64,000 bases of DNA from an uncultured Oscillospiraceae bacterium. GTDB taxonomy: Bacteria > Bacillota > Clostridia > Oscillospirales > Oscillospiraceae. The stretch lies in the NCBI GenBank assembly GCA_947587485.1, contig CANPXZ010000001.1, forward strand, positions 1 to 64,000, read 5' to 3'. The notes under the pieces were generated by a model. The model did no database searches and was not told the DNA's origin. It worked only from the letters and a program-made list of their open reading frames with translations. This document shows, in pieces, positions 7,770-17,447 of this stretch. The stretch's first letter is position 1. Every line of letters starts with the position of its first letter. The translations under genes were made by a program, and so were the position numbers.

Positions 7770-10037
7770 GTTTCAACCCATGCGCCCTGTGTGGGACGCT
7801 TCTGAAACTGGTCGGAGATGTGGACGCGGACTCGGTATTTCAACCCATGCGCCCCGCGTGGGACGCTTCTGTATCGATAAGCAAATCCAGTATTACCATG
7901 GTGTTTCAATCCATGCGCCCCGCGTAAGACGCTTCGGCAGGACCCGGAGGGAGAGATCACCCTGTACATATTTCAACCCGTGCACCCCAGCGTGAGACGC
8001 TTCACCTGATGAGCCATTATGACGTATCAACCGGCGAGATTTCAACCCATGCATCCCGCGTAGGACGCTTCTACCTGTACAACCTGCTGACCCACTATGC
8101 CGAGGATATTTCAATCCATGTGTTCAGCGTAGGACACATCAACGTTATTGTGCGATGGGGGCAGACAGCGCCATTATTTCAACCCATGTGCCACACGTAG
8201 AACGCTTCGACGCGCAGAACAAGAAGCGCATCAAGACCCGGAAATTTCAACCCATGCGCCCCGCGTAGGACGCTTCGACCCGTCCCAACACAGAGACGAG
8301 CTATACGGTATTTCAACCCATGTGTCCCGCGTGGGACGCTTCACCTCCTTGCCGGCCGAGTGTACGCCTATGCGATTTCAACCCATGCGCCCCGCGTGGG
8401 ACGCTTCGACAACAAGGGGAACCCCAGGCTTGCCAAGAACGGATTTCAACCCATGCGCCCCGCGTGGGACGCTTCCTGGAAATACTCCGCAAATTCTTCC
8501 ACTGATAAGAGATTTCAACCCATGCGCCCCGCGTGAGACGCTTCATGACCGGCTTGTGGTTGGTGGCGATCCAGGCAACATTTCAACCCATGCGCCCCGC
8601 GTGGGACGCTTCAGCGGATCAGTAAGACAGCCGGCACAGACACCACATTTCAACCCATGCGCCCCGCGTGGGACGCCTCGTAAACCTTAATGAAATTATA
8701 CTTCCTCCGGCTCATTTCAACACATGCGCCCCGCGTGGGACGCTTCTATGGTCAATCTGACTGTTACAATGACAAGGGAAATTTCAACCCATGCGCCCCG
8801 CGTGGGACGCTTCGCTGAAAAAAACCGGTGACGGAGATTACGACACGATTTCAACCCATGCGCCCCGCGTGGGACGCTTCGTCTGTACGGCTGAGAGACG
8901 TTCCACGTCCATCAATTTCAACCCATGCGCCCCGCGTGGGACGCTTCCTTGAGATTGCACACAAATTGACCGATACGATCAAATTTCAACCCATGCGCCC
9001 CGCGTGGGACGCTTCAATACGCGCATTGTTCCTTTCCGGAGCCTGTGAGCATTTCAACCCATGCGCCCCGCGTGGGACGCTTCCGGTGGCGGAATAATCG
9101 ATCACGAGGCATTGATCCATATTTCAACCCATGCGCCCCGCGTGGGACGCTTCCAGGGTCAGGCAACGGCCAAAGCTACGGCGCCTACATTTCAACCCAT
9201 GCGCCCCGCGTGGGACGCTTCAATATTCGGGGACGGGATCTCGACTGTGACTAATGCGATTTCAACCCATGCGCCCCGCGTGGGACGCTTCGGATCATAA
9301 CCATAGGCAAGACCGATACGATCAAATTTCAACCCATGCGCCCCGCGTGGGACGCTTCCTTGTCCTCTTGCGCCGGATTGATCACGTATGCAAATTTCAA
9401 CCCATGCGCCCCGCGTGGGACGCTTCGCTACGTCGCCCCGAAAGGCGTCAAATGGGTAATAATTTCAACCCATGCGCCCCGCGTGGGACGCTTCAAGTCC
9501 GGCACCCGCTTTCAGGCCCTATACTCCGGATTTCAACCCATGCGCCCCGCGTGGGACGCTTCCGGACATGCTATATTCATTGTAGCTTTCCAAGGTCATT
9601 TCAACCCATGCGCCCCGCGTGGGACGCTTCGAGATCCCGGCGTTTTACGGGGTCGCCCCAGTTATTATTTCAACCCATGCGCCCCGCGTGGGACGCTTCA
9701 CGGCAGCGGGTCACAACATTCCTGGACAACGCCATTTCAACCCATGCGCCCCGCGTGGGACGCTTCCAGTGATACCTGACCGATATCAGCCGGGAAAAGG
9801 TTATTTCAACCCATGCGCCCCGCGTGGGACGCTTCACGAACATCGTGTCGTCCGGGAGTGACTCAAAATTTCAACCCATGCGCCCCGCGTGGGACGCTTC
9901 TCACACAGGCTGGACCGCATGGTCAAGTAAATGTATTTCAACCCATGCGCCCCGCGTGGGACGCTTCCTGCGCAGACAGTGCGGCCGTTCTGCCACCGCG
10001 TCCGATTTCAACCCATGCGCCCCGCGTGGGACGCTTC
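7770..10037 (-). CRISPR. Type I-C CRISPR array, 34 repeats / 33 spacers
   Basis: 33-nt repeats whose minus-strand form begins GAAGCGTCCCACGCGGGG and ends GGGTTGAAAT, typical of type I-C. Spacing is 65-70 nt, giving spacers of about 32-37 nt. Repeats at 8781-10037 are essentially identical. Those at 7770-8340 are degenerate (substitutions, one 1-nt insertion at 7970-8003, a very divergent copy at 8108-8140), so the trailer is at the low-coordinate end and the leader at the high end beside cas7. Two spacers (8948-8982 and 9292-9325) share 15 nt next to the repeat. Transcription should run on the minus strand from the leader promoter. Confidence 0.98.
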
Positions 10038-10211
10038 AGCAAAACATCACAACGGTTTCACAACCATTGGCCAACGTTTTTATACAACCTGCACAAACAC
10101 CATTCCAAACGAACGCCAAACCGCCCGCACAAAACGGCGTCTGCGTAATAATTTCAGGTGCGAACCTCCCGGCATTTCCATGTCAGCTTCCGGTCCGCAC
10201 CTGAGATCATA
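10038..10211 (-). promoter_or_regulatory. CRISPR leader with promoter
   Basis: 174 bases, relatively AT-rich, between cas7 and the first conserved repeat. A possible promoter is TTGGAA (10103-10108), 18-bp spacer, TATAAA (10079-10084), which would start the pre-crRNA about 35 bases before the first repeat. Confidence 0.6.
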
Positions 10212-11147
10212 TCAGTCCCGGATCTCGCACCGCACGCCGGCAGGGACGGACGCCAAGTCGACGGAGAACTCATAGTCCTCGAAACACCGCGGGTAGTCGA
10301 CGCCGTCACGCTTCCGGACATGCACCAGGTCGTACAGCTTATGGGATGGCGCGTTGCCCATGGCGGACTCATGCTCGAAGATCACCAGCTTGCGGACCAC
10401 CATCTCGCCGCGGATCGCGGCCCTGTCATGCTCAAACATGTTCATCACGGCCTCCCAGAACAGCTCCAGGTCCTCCGTCGTGAAACCCGCGCCGGTCAGC
10501 TTCGCGCACTTCTGCGCCAGGGCCGCGTCAATGTGCCCATGGGCGGCGTAAAGACCGTACGGGACGATCGTCTTCCGCCCCATCGTACCCTCGGACGCCT
10601 TATCGTTCTTCTCCGTCTCGGTCGTGTACACGCAGCGGGTCATCCCGATGTCCTCCAGCGTGACCGGGTCGACGCTCATGGCCTCACAGAGCTGCACCGG
10701 GCCCCGCAGCTGGGTGCCGCCGGCGGACTTATACCCGGTCATCACGGCACCGAACGTCCGCACGTCGTAATACATCGCCTGGGCCGCGCCCTTGACGAGC
10801 TGCGCAATCTTCGCCGGGTCCTTCTTTTTCAGCTCCGCCACGGCCGTATTCAGGTCAGCCAGGGGCGTGTCGGCCGGCAGCATCCCGGCGGCGATCAGGG
10901 CGTCCATGTCGGCGCGGTTCAGGGTCTTGCCGCTCTCGATGTAAATGGCGTAGCCGGGGGCGCCGTCCTTCAAAAGCGCCACGTAGTCGCGGATCTTGCG
11001 CTTCAGGCACACGTTGCTCACGAGGCCGTGCCCCGTCTCGATATCAGTCCGGGGCATGTTCCCGGCATCGGGGTCGCCGTTCGGGTTCCCGTTGGTCACG
11101 TCGAACAGCACAAGGAAATCATACTTCCTCTCAATGATGCTTCCCAT
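10212..11147 (-). CDS. cas7: Type I-C Cascade backbone protein Cas7 (Csd2)
   Basis: 311 residues. The start GSIIERKYDFLVLFDVTNGN, followed by PNGDPDAGNMPR, is the hallmark N-terminus of Cas7c/Csd2. It binds the crRNA guide as repeated subunits of the type I-C Cascade. A later EHDRAAIRGEMVVRKLVIFEHE segment also fits the family, and the length is typical. Start set at the ATG with SD GGAGG, 4 bases after the cas8c stop. Last gene of the cas operon, followed directly by the leader and array. Confidence 0.95.
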   Translation of the reverse strand: MGSIIERKYDFLVLFDVTNGNPNGDPDAGNMPRTDIETGHGLVSNVCLKRKIRDYVALLKDGAPGYAIYIESGKTLNRADMDALIAAGMLPADTPLADLNTAVAELKKKDPAKIAQLVKGAAQAMYYDVRTFGAVMTGYKSAGGTQLRGPVQLCEAMSVDPVTLEDIGMTRCVYTTETEKNDKASEGTMGRKTIVPYGLYAAHGHIDAALAQKCAKLTGAGFTTEDLELFWEAVMNMFEHDRAAIRGEMVVRKLVIFEHESAMGNAPSHKLYDLVHVRKRDGVDYPRCFEDYEFSVDLASVPAGVRCEIRD

Positions 11148-11151
11148 GGTT

Positions 11152-12921
11152 TCAGTCCTCCTTCTTCCCGGCGGTATCGCCGGCATCTGCGTTTTTAGTT
11201 TCTTTTCGGCTGCGGAACATCAGTTCGCGTTCATGATAATAGCCAAGGTCGAACTGGCCCTGGCCGACGAAGTCCAGCGTCAGCGGGTAGGAATCCAGCT
11301 TCGACTTGACGTCCTGGACCTCCTTCGACACGTTGACCATGAACCCGTCATCCGTGGATTTCCCCAGGTAGATCTCCGCCAGGCGGGCCATCTGGGGGAA
11401 GACCTTCGCCGGCGTCGTCATGGCGGAACCGAACTTGTTGTGCAGGGACGACGGGTCCCACGGCTTCGCCTTCTTGTCGCGGCCGCGGACCTGGGCCATC
11501 TCATAGAGGGCGAACAGGCGCCCGCACAGGTAGCCGGGCTCACGACACTCAGCCTGCAGACTCATAGTGAAACACTCCTTTCTTTTATCGCCGTCGGGCA
11601 GGGCCCGAAGGAAATACGCTTTGACCAGCGCCGTCCGCTGGGACAGCATCCGCGTCTCCAGCTTGATGCGCTTCATGGGCCAGTCCGCGGACTGCTTCGG
11701 GTACGGCGTCCCGAACAGGATCGAACGGTAAAACGAGTCGGCCAGGAACTCCGGGACCTCCTTCGACACGTCCTTGCGGCACATGGCCAGAAAACAGTTC
11801 CAGGGATACATCGGCTCGGAAAACCGTGCCAGGGCCATCCGGTCATAATGCGCCCGGACGTTCCCGACAAACTCCCGGAACGTCCCTTCCAGGAAGAACC
11901 GGACCATGATCCGGGACGCGTTGGGCGACACCCCAAGGATGTAAAAGCCCCTGCCGGGATCCAGGTTTCCGACCGGCCTGCCGGCGACCAGCTCGGCCAT
12001 GGCGTTGCGGACCTCGTCCACCCGCAGCGTGTCGGCCGGCCCGAACGTGCAGTCCTGCATGAACTCCGGGTACTCGGACCCGCCGCCCCGCGGCCACCAT
12101 AAGATCGTCAGGTCATCCGAGAAACGGATGTGGGACGACTTGTCCCTCAGTAAAAAGCCCATGGCCTGGGTATAGGCGAACGCCTCATGGACGCTGACCG
12201 GGGCGTTCAGGTTCTGTTCGTAGCCGAACGACGCCGTGCAGTCCATGTTGAAGCTCGACAGCGCCGCACCGCTGCCCTGTGCGCCGGACAGGCCCTTGAT
12301 GAGCGGGTGCTTGTCCGCCGGCACGACCATCTCACCGGAAATAAGGCTCTGGACCTTCCTGCCCTTCTGGCTGTTCCGGAAATATGCGTCCCACACGTCG
12401 GCCACGCCAGGCACGTCCTGGAGCCGGACGCCGTCCACCGAGAAAATGAAATTGTCCCCGGCAAGGGCCTGATCAGATAATTTCCCGGCGATCTCGTCCC
12501 GCAGGTCCTGGTCGTCCCGGATATGGTCCAGGAAAGCCAGGACCGCTTCGGCTGTCGGATCCTTAATGCCATCCAGCAGCACATGGTGCAGGTCGTTGAA
12601 TGCCAGCACCATCGCGTCCAGCCGTCCCGCATCCGTTCCGCGGGTATTGCGCCCCAGCACGTACCCCGCCTGCCCGTACAGGAAATTGGCACGGACCGCG
12701 CTTCCGGCGGCGCTGCCCCAGCTCGGCAGCATCATCGTCTGCGGCCGGGGCTTCCCCTTCTCCTGGGCGACACGCAGGCCGGACACGCCCTCGAAGCTGC
12801 CGTCAGGCCGCACCAGGATCTCCTGGCCGACGCCCACGCCGTCCCACCCGTCACGGGCGACGTCCGGCACGTTGCTTCGGACCAGGTCCTCATAAAGCTC
12901 ACACAATGCCTGCAAAATCAT
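11152..12921 (-). CDS. cas8c: Type I-C Cascade large subunit Cas8c (Csd1)
   Basis: 589 residues, normal for Csd1. Recognised by its N-terminus (MILQALCELYEDL), the LPSWGSAAGSAVRANFLYG region, and YILGVSPNASRIMVRFF in the middle. In type I-C it recognises the PAM and recruits Cas3; an internal start in cas8c often also makes the small subunit Cas11c. None is annotated separately here. The start overlaps the cas5 stop (ATGA), so the two are translationally coupled. Confidence 0.95.
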   Translation of the reverse strand: MILQALCELYEDLVRSNVPDVARDGWDGVGVGQEILVRPDGSFEGVSGLRVAQEKGKPRPQTMMLPSWGSAAGSAVRANFLYGQAGYVLGRNTRGTDAGRLDAMVLAFNDLHHVLLDGIKDPTAEAVLAFLDHIRDDQDLRDEIAGKLSDQALAGDNFIFSVDGVRLQDVPGVADVWDAYFRNSQKGRKVQSLISGEMVVPADKHPLIKGLSGAQGSGAALSSFNMDCTASFGYEQNLNAPVSVHEAFAYTQAMGFLLRDKSSHIRFSDDLTILWWPRGGGSEYPEFMQDCTFGPADTLRVDEVRNAMAELVAGRPVGNLDPGRGFYILGVSPNASRIMVRFFLEGTFREFVGNVRAHYDRMALARFSEPMYPWNCFLAMCRKDVSKEVPEFLADSFYRSILFGTPYPKQSADWPMKRIKLETRMLSQRTALVKAYFLRALPDGDKRKECFTMSLQAECREPGYLCGRLFALYEMAQVRGRDKKAKPWDPSSLHNKFGSAMTTPAKVFPQMARLAEIYLGKSTDDGFMVNVSKEVQDVKSKLDSYPLTLDFVGQGQFDLGYYHERELMFRSRKETKNADAGDTAGKKED

Positions 12922-13583
12922 AAAACCTCACCCCTTCCCGGGACGGCGATGTGCCCGTCCTTCATCACCGGCCTGTAGAACCTGGGATCAGGCCCGTCGT
13001 TTTTCGGGTTGTCGTAGTCCCTGTCAAACAGCGTCCAGCTCAGGTCAGCCTCATACTGTAATTCCGGCGGGCACGGCGGGACCTCGTCGACAAGCTCAAA
13101 ATTCGCCTCGTACTCCCGGCACCCGAAATACGGCAGGCTGTAACACTTGCCGCGGCTCAGGCGGGTCATGATGATCTTCGTCGCCTTTGCCTCCGGGCCG
13201 TCATACACGTCCTCGTCAACGATGTAACGGGCCCTGATGTAATAATCGACGTCCTTCAGGATCCGGGACGCCCGCTGCGTGCGCTGGCCATTCGTGTCGC
13301 ACACCGGCAGCATGCCCCCGTCGGATATGGCGGACATCACGGCCCGCGCCGGCATGCCGCCTTTCAACTCATTGCGGCGGATGCTCAGGAACTTGACCGG
13401 TTTGCGGACATAGATGTCCTGGACCTCCCACTTGATCCCTTCGTGCCAGTAGATCGAATCCAGGATCCCCCTGGCGGCCGACGGCGTGATCACGTCGTAA
13501 CTCACGCGCTCGGCGCGCATCTCGGGCCGCGTGAAGCACGCGAACGGGCCCCAAAGATGGACAATAACGGACACGGCTCTCAC
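12918..13583 (-). CDS. cas5c: Type I-C crRNA endonuclease Cas5c (Cas5d)
   Basis: 221 residues. VHLWGPFACFTRPEMRAERVS, cut here after 19 of its residues as HLWGPFACFTRPEMRAERV, followed by SYDVITPSAARGILDSIYW, is characteristic of Cas5 in type I-C. There it replaces Cas6 and cuts pre-crRNA in the repeat hairpin while capping the crRNA 5' handle. Length is standard. It sits 8 bases after cas3 and overlaps cas8c by 4 bases. Confidence 0.95.
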   Translation of the reverse strand: MRAVSVIVHLWGPFACFTRPEMRAERVSYDVITPSAARGILDSIYWHEGIKWEVQDIYVRKPVKFLSIRRNELKGGMPARAVMSAISDGGMLPVCDTNGQRTQRASRILKDVDYYIRARYIVDEDVYDGPEAKATKIIMTRLSRGKCYSLPYFGCREYEANFELVDEVPPCPPELQYEADLSWTLFDRDYDNPKNDGPDPRFYRPVMKDGHIAVPGRGEVL

Positions 13584-13591
13584 TCCTTTCT

Positions 13592-15733
13592 TTATACAAA
13601 AATCCCGTTCCCGGACACCGGTTCGCAGTCCAGGCCCGTCTCGTCTGAATATAACTTGCGGTCGGCAAGCACGCCGCTGCCGTCAGGCATCGCCTCGACA
13701 TGCCCATAACGGACAAGCTCGTCAAACTTCCGCGGGTATACCGAGACGCCGTACTGCCCGAGCGCCCGGTACGTGTCCATGACCGCCTTCCCGGACCGCA
13801 ACTCCGCCATCAGCACCTCATTCTCTTCATCGGGGATATACACGGTCCTTGCGCCGCTCTCAATGAAACAAAACTTCTCGGACGCCGTGCGGAACGGGTA
13901 CGGCCCGTACGGCCTGCCGGTCTCAAACATCTCGACGATCCCGCCCCGGTCCATGTTCTTTTCCCCGGTCAGGCGGTACAGCTCGTCAAAATACGCCTTG
14001 ACGGCCTCCAGGCTGTCCAGATCGGAATACCGGCCGCACACCGTCCAGAACGCGGAAACACGCTGTTCCAGGGCCGCCGGCACATAGCCGTCACGGACGA
14101 ACACCAGGACGACGCACTCGTCAGGGTGCCTACGCCCCTCCCGGTTGCACCGCCCGGCGGCCTGCAGGATCGAATCCAGCCCGGCGGCCTCCCGCATCAC
14201 GGACGGGAAATCAACGTCGACCCCGGCCTCTACCAACGACGTGGCGATGACCCGGACCGTTTTCCCGGCCGCAAGGTCCTCCCTGATTTGTCTGAGCATC
14301 GCACGCCGCTGCTTCGGGTACGTCAGCGTGGTAAGGCAGTACCGGCCCTCCGCCGGGAGCAGGCCATAGACTTCCTGTGCTGCCGCGCGGGTGTTCACGA
14401 TACAGAGCACCTGTTTCTGTCCCGACATGGCACCGGCGATGTCGGCGCAGCTCTTCTTGTCGCGCTTGACAAGGATCCTGTTCCGGCGCAGCGACTTTGC
14501 GAGCAAGTCCTTCTTATCCTCGATCTCGGTGACCGGCATGGAAAAGAACCGGTCCAGGGAAGGGCACGTCGCAGTCGAAAGCACGGCCGTCACGTTGAAG
14601 TTCTTCACCAGCTCCTCAATGGCCCTGGTGCAGGACTTGAGCAGGGGCACGGGCAGCATCTGCGCCTCGTCAAAGATCACGACGGAATTCGCGATGTTGT
14701 GCAGCCGCCTGCATTCCGACGTCCGGCTGCCGTAAAATGCCTCGAAGAACCGGACCGACGTCGTCACGACCACCGGCATGTCCCAGTTCTCAGACGCCAG
14801 CCGCAGCGTATAGCCGAACTCCGCCTCGTCCTCCGGGTCCGCCAGGCCCGTGTAATTCGAATGGTGCTCCAGTACAACGTCCGCGCCCAGGATCTCCCGG
14901 AACTTCTCGGAATTCTGCTCAATGATGGACGTGTACGGGATCACGTAAATGATGCGGTCCTTGTGATGTTCCAGGGCGTGTGCCAGGGCAAACGCCAGGG
15001 ACGCGGTCGTCTTGCCGCTCCCCGTCGGGTCCGTCTCGGAAAACAGCCCGGGCTTTGACTTCCAGCCCTTCTCCATGGCCCGGTAAAAAACATCCGTGCG
15101 CAGGCGGTCAAGATCCGTCTTCGGGTCGTCCCAGCCCTTCTCCTTTGCGTAATCCTTCAGCTTCACGAGCAGGTCCGCGGACACCCTCCTGCCAGGCTTT
15201 CTGGCGCCCCGCATGAATTTCTCCGTGTCCAGAAAATCGGCGTCAACGACAGAGGAAAACACACCCCTGATTAGGCACGCCGTGGAGAAGACATCCGGGG
15301 AAACGCCGTAACGGCTGTTCATCGGCACCTGGACCACCGGCCCGACAGGCTCGTACAGCACTTTGTAAGGCGGGATGTCCCCGTCATTCGCCTTCTTCAT
15401 CCGGCTCCAAATCGTAGAACCGCCATAGCCGTTCCCGCCGAAATCCAGCAGTCCCGAGTGATGGCACGCGTCAACGATCGCGCTGATCCGGTCCCCGGCC
15501 TTCCAGCACTCCCAGCCGCCGGACGTCGAATGGTCGACCTTCGGGCCGCCGTTCAAAATGCGGTCCTGGAACCCGTCCGACGTCTTTCCAACGTCGTGGA
15601 ACCGGCCGGCCTGCCGGGCAACTTCCGCCATCCCGAACGGCCTTGCGAACTCCGCGGCCATGCGGGCCACCGCACCGCAATGGTCCTCAACGGATTGGAC
15701 GCGCCCATCCTTGCTCTTATGCGCGACATACAT
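13592..15733 (-). CDS. cas3: CRISPR nuclease-helicase Cas3
   Basis: 713 residues. N-terminal HD nuclease domain: EDHC, then GRFHDVGKTSDGFQ, DHSTSG and DACHHSG. SF2 helicase core: DPTGSGKTTASL (Walker A), VIFDEAQML (motif II), LSTATCPS (motif III) and QAAGRCNREG (motif VI). It unwinds and degrades DNA marked by Cascade. Start placed at the second candidate (ATG after GAGGGG with 8-base spacing) rather than a GTG 9 bases earlier. First gene of the cas operon. The expected cas4-cas1-cas2 genes are absent on both sides. Confidence 0.96.
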   Translation of the reverse strand: MYVAHKSKDGRVQSVEDHCGAVARMAAEFARPFGMAEVARQAGRFHDVGKTSDGFQDRILNGGPKVDHSTSGGWECWKAGDRISAIVDACHHSGLLDFGGNGYGGSTIWSRMKKANDGDIPPYKVLYEPVGPVVQVPMNSRYGVSPDVFSTACLIRGVFSSVVDADFLDTEKFMRGARKPGRRVSADLLVKLKDYAKEKGWDDPKTDLDRLRTDVFYRAMEKGWKSKPGLFSETDPTGSGKTTASLAFALAHALEHHKDRIIYVIPYTSIIEQNSEKFREILGADVVLEHHSNYTGLADPEDEAEFGYTLRLASENWDMPVVVTTSVRFFEAFYGSRTSECRRLHNIANSVVIFDEAQMLPVPLLKSCTRAIEELVKNFNVTAVLSTATCPSLDRFFSMPVTEIEDKKDLLAKSLRRNRILVKRDKKSCADIAGAMSGQKQVLCIVNTRAAAQEVYGLLPAEGRYCLTTLTYPKQRRAMLRQIREDLAAGKTVRVIATSLVEAGVDVDFPSVMREAAGLDSILQAAGRCNREGRRHPDECVVLVFVRDGYVPAALEQRVSAFWTVCGRYSDLDSLEAVKAYFDELYRLTGEKNMDRGGIVEMFETGRPYGPYPFRTASEKFCFIESGARTVYIPDEENEVLMAELRSGKAVMDTYRALGQYGVSVYPRKFDELVRYGHVEAMPDGSGVLADRKLYSDETGLDCEPVSGNGIFV

Positions 15734-15759
15734 CTCACTCACCCCTCTCTCATTTCGTA

Positions 15760-15794
15760 ATTATAACTTTAACATACATGTAAGGCAATGTCAA
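15760..15794 (-). promoter_or_regulatory. cas operon promoter
   Basis: TTGACA (15789-15794) with TAAAGT at 17-bp spacing (15766-15771); a consensus TATAAT sits 6 bases further on (15760-15765). The message has a very short leader before the cas3 start at 15733. Confidence 0.6.
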
Positions 15795-15805
15795 GCAATT
15801 TTGAA

Positions 15806-15843
15806 AAAAAAATTGAGGCGGTTTTTACACCGCCCCAATTTGT
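15806..15843 (-). terminator. Terminator before the cas operon
   Basis: AATTGGGGCGGT, loop GTAAAA, ACCGCCTCAATT then a run of eight or more T on the minus strand. It ends the 17350-15825 transcription unit. Confidence 0.85.
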
Positions 15844-16250
15844 GGGCCCATCGCCATCCGATCCGACGCCTGCAGGCCGCCGGCAACGTCACAGGTCCCG
15901 CAATTCCCGTCACAGTACTGCCACGACCCGCCGCACGGCCGCACGGCCATTTTGCCATCGTCAGGGTCCATAATCTCAATCTCCTGCTCGAACAGGATCT
16001 GCGGGTACTCAGGATGCCTGGCAGCCCAGGCCGCGAACTTCTTTTCCCACTCCGCCTGTTCCACCTTGTCTTCCTCGGGGACCTTCCAATAATCCCCGGA
16101 AGGGCACCGCCCGCAGAACATGCAGGAATAGCTCATGCCGGCACACGGCTCGACCGGGTACTTCTCCCGCCACTTCTGGACCAATGCGTTCACCGGCGGT
16201 GGGTCGCCTGGAAACAGGCGGTCAGGGTCAAACAGGTTTTGGGTGCTCAT
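15825..16250 (-). CDS. Cysteine-rich hypothetical protein
   Basis: 141 residues with two Cys clusters, CAGMSYSCMFCGRC (about 36-49) and CGGSWQYCDGNCGTC (about 105-119), which could bind zinc or an iron-sulfur centre. The middle is a charged helix. No family recognised. Last gene of the tRNA/lipoprotein/VbhA-like unit; its stop codon lies inside the terminator. Confidence 0.6.
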   Translation of the reverse strand: MSTQNLFDPDRLFPGDPPPVNALVQKWREKYPVEPCAGMSYSCMFCGRCPSGDYWKVPEEDKVEQAEWEKKFAAWAARHPEYPQILFEQEIEIMDPDDGKMAVRPCGGSWQYCDGNCGTCDVAGGLQASDRMAMGPQIGAV

Positions 16251-16286
16251 ATCTCTGGCTCCTTCCTATCACTTTCGTCAGGCTTA

Positions 16287-16478
16287 TCAAGACTCCAGGC
16301 ATATCTGCGCCGCCACATCGTCACCAGTAATCTCGCCACGGCCGACGGCACGGAGGACATCCTTCTCGGTGTCAGTGAGGATCAGGCCCTCCATACGCAT
16401 CGTCCCGTCGACAGACCGGACCATCGCATCGATATCCGCGTCAGAATAACGTCCATTCACTTTCCTGTAATCGCGCAT
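16287..16478 (-). CDS. VbhA-like antitoxin-domain protein
   Basis: 63 residues. The C-terminal half, MEGLILTDTEKDVLRAVGRG followed by EITGDDV, fits the helical antitoxin VbhA domain that inhibits Fic AMP-transferases; such short proteins are frequent on Bacillota mobile elements. No Fic partner (HPFxxGNGR) is present in this window, so it is an orphan here. Start chosen at the ATG 8 bases after GGAGGG rather than an ATG 18 bases upstream. The upstream lipoprotein stop overlaps the region just before it. Confidence 0.6.
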   Translation of the reverse strand: MRDYRKVNGRYSDADIDAMVRSVDGTMRMEGLILTDTEKDVLRAVGRGEITGDDVAAQICLES

Positions 16479-16495
16479 CACGCAAACCCTCCACA

Positions 16496-17350
16496 TTAAC
16501 GTACCGGAAAATCGCCAAAATACCTGGTCCGGCCATAATTGCCTGGGATCATGGCGTAGACGACGACATCGGCGACAAAATACATCTCGCCCTCATAAGT
16601 AAACCGGACGACACGGCAGGTATCCTTCGTGTCGTTGTCCGATCCGACGACATTCACGCGCGCGGTCCTGTCGTACCCAGGCAGGGAGTCATACCGGGCG
16701 AACTCCCAGGAAACCATCGACAGCTTGTCAACGGGCACGCCCATATTCCCGGCCGCCCGGTCCAGAAGCCACTCGTTCTCAACGGTGTCCTGGTCCAGAT
16801 AACCCCGCTCCACGCTGTACTGGCCCAGTTCCGACCCATCGGGGCCCTGCAGGAACAAACGGTCGCCATCCGTCCAGTAATGCCTGGTATCGTATTTGGC
16901 CATCCCGCAGCACACAGCCTCGCCAAAACCGACGACGGAACTTTCCGGGCCTGTCAGGACACGGTGGGATCCGTCCATGTCGGCGCTGCAGCCGCCGGCC
17001 TCAAACTCCGAAAACACATTTCTGTACGTATCCAAAAAATCCGACATGTACGCGTCCGGGAACGTACACCCGTGACTCTCGGTATGGCCGAAAACGGCGC
17101 CGTCCAGTCCGACCGGCGCCGCATACGACACGAACGTATATTCGAAACCCTTCTCAACGTCACGCAGCGTGCACTCCCGCCGGCTGCCGGCCTCATGGAC
17201 GCTGACCAACTCGCACGCGCCAAACTCCTCCCCGCAATATTTGATGATCTGCTTCCAGGTCATCAGTTTCACTTTGTCAGGGGAGCTTGCGCACCCGGCC
17301 AGAACAATGGCCAGGAACGCCGCCAGAAGCCCAAGGACAGCTTTTTTCAC
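16496..17350 (-). CDS. Secreted lipoprotein, unknown function
   Basis: 284 residues, GTG start with SD GGAAAGGG. Signal peptide KKAVLGLLAAFLAIVLAGCA with lipobox LAGC; the mature part is anchored to the outer membrane leaflet. The body is a single globular domain with several Cys and Tyr residues, and no family is recognised. Co-transcribed with the tRNA upstream (97 bases) and with the VbhA-like gene downstream. Confidence 0.65.
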   Translation of the reverse strand: MKKAVLGLLAAFLAIVLAGCASSPDKVKLMTWKQIIKYCGEEFGACELVSVHEAGSRRECTLRDVEKGFEYTFVSYAAPVGLDGAVFGHTESHGCTFPDAYMSDFLDTYRNVFSEFEAGGCSADMDGSHRVLTGPESSVVGFGEAVCCGMAKYDTRHYWTDGDRLFLQGPDGSELGQYSVERGYLDQDTVENEWLLDRAAGNMGVPVDKLSMVSWEFARYDSLPGYDRTARVNVVGSDNDTKDTCRVVRFTYEGEMYFVADVVVYAMIPGNYGRTRYFGDFPVR

Positions 17351-17447
17351 TTCACCCTTTCCCCGGCAACGCCGGAATCAAAACGCCCAGGAAACGGCCC
17401 CAGGACGCCCCACGGAACATGTCTGGCACGAACAACGATCATAAAAA

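Noticed and set aside
8148..10148. Open frames with repeated HAPRVGRF or MRPAWDAS units
   Set aside because: They are translations of CRISPR repeats, not proteins.
12207..12692. A possible internal Cas11c-like small subunit from cas8c
   Set aside because: Internal small-subunit translation is known for type I-C, but I could not pick a convincing internal SD and start in the cas8c frame, so no feature was made.
10158..15058. Long plus-strand frames opposite the cas genes
   Set aside because: The minus-strand frames encode recognisable Cas proteins with SDs and overlaps; the plus frames are shadows.
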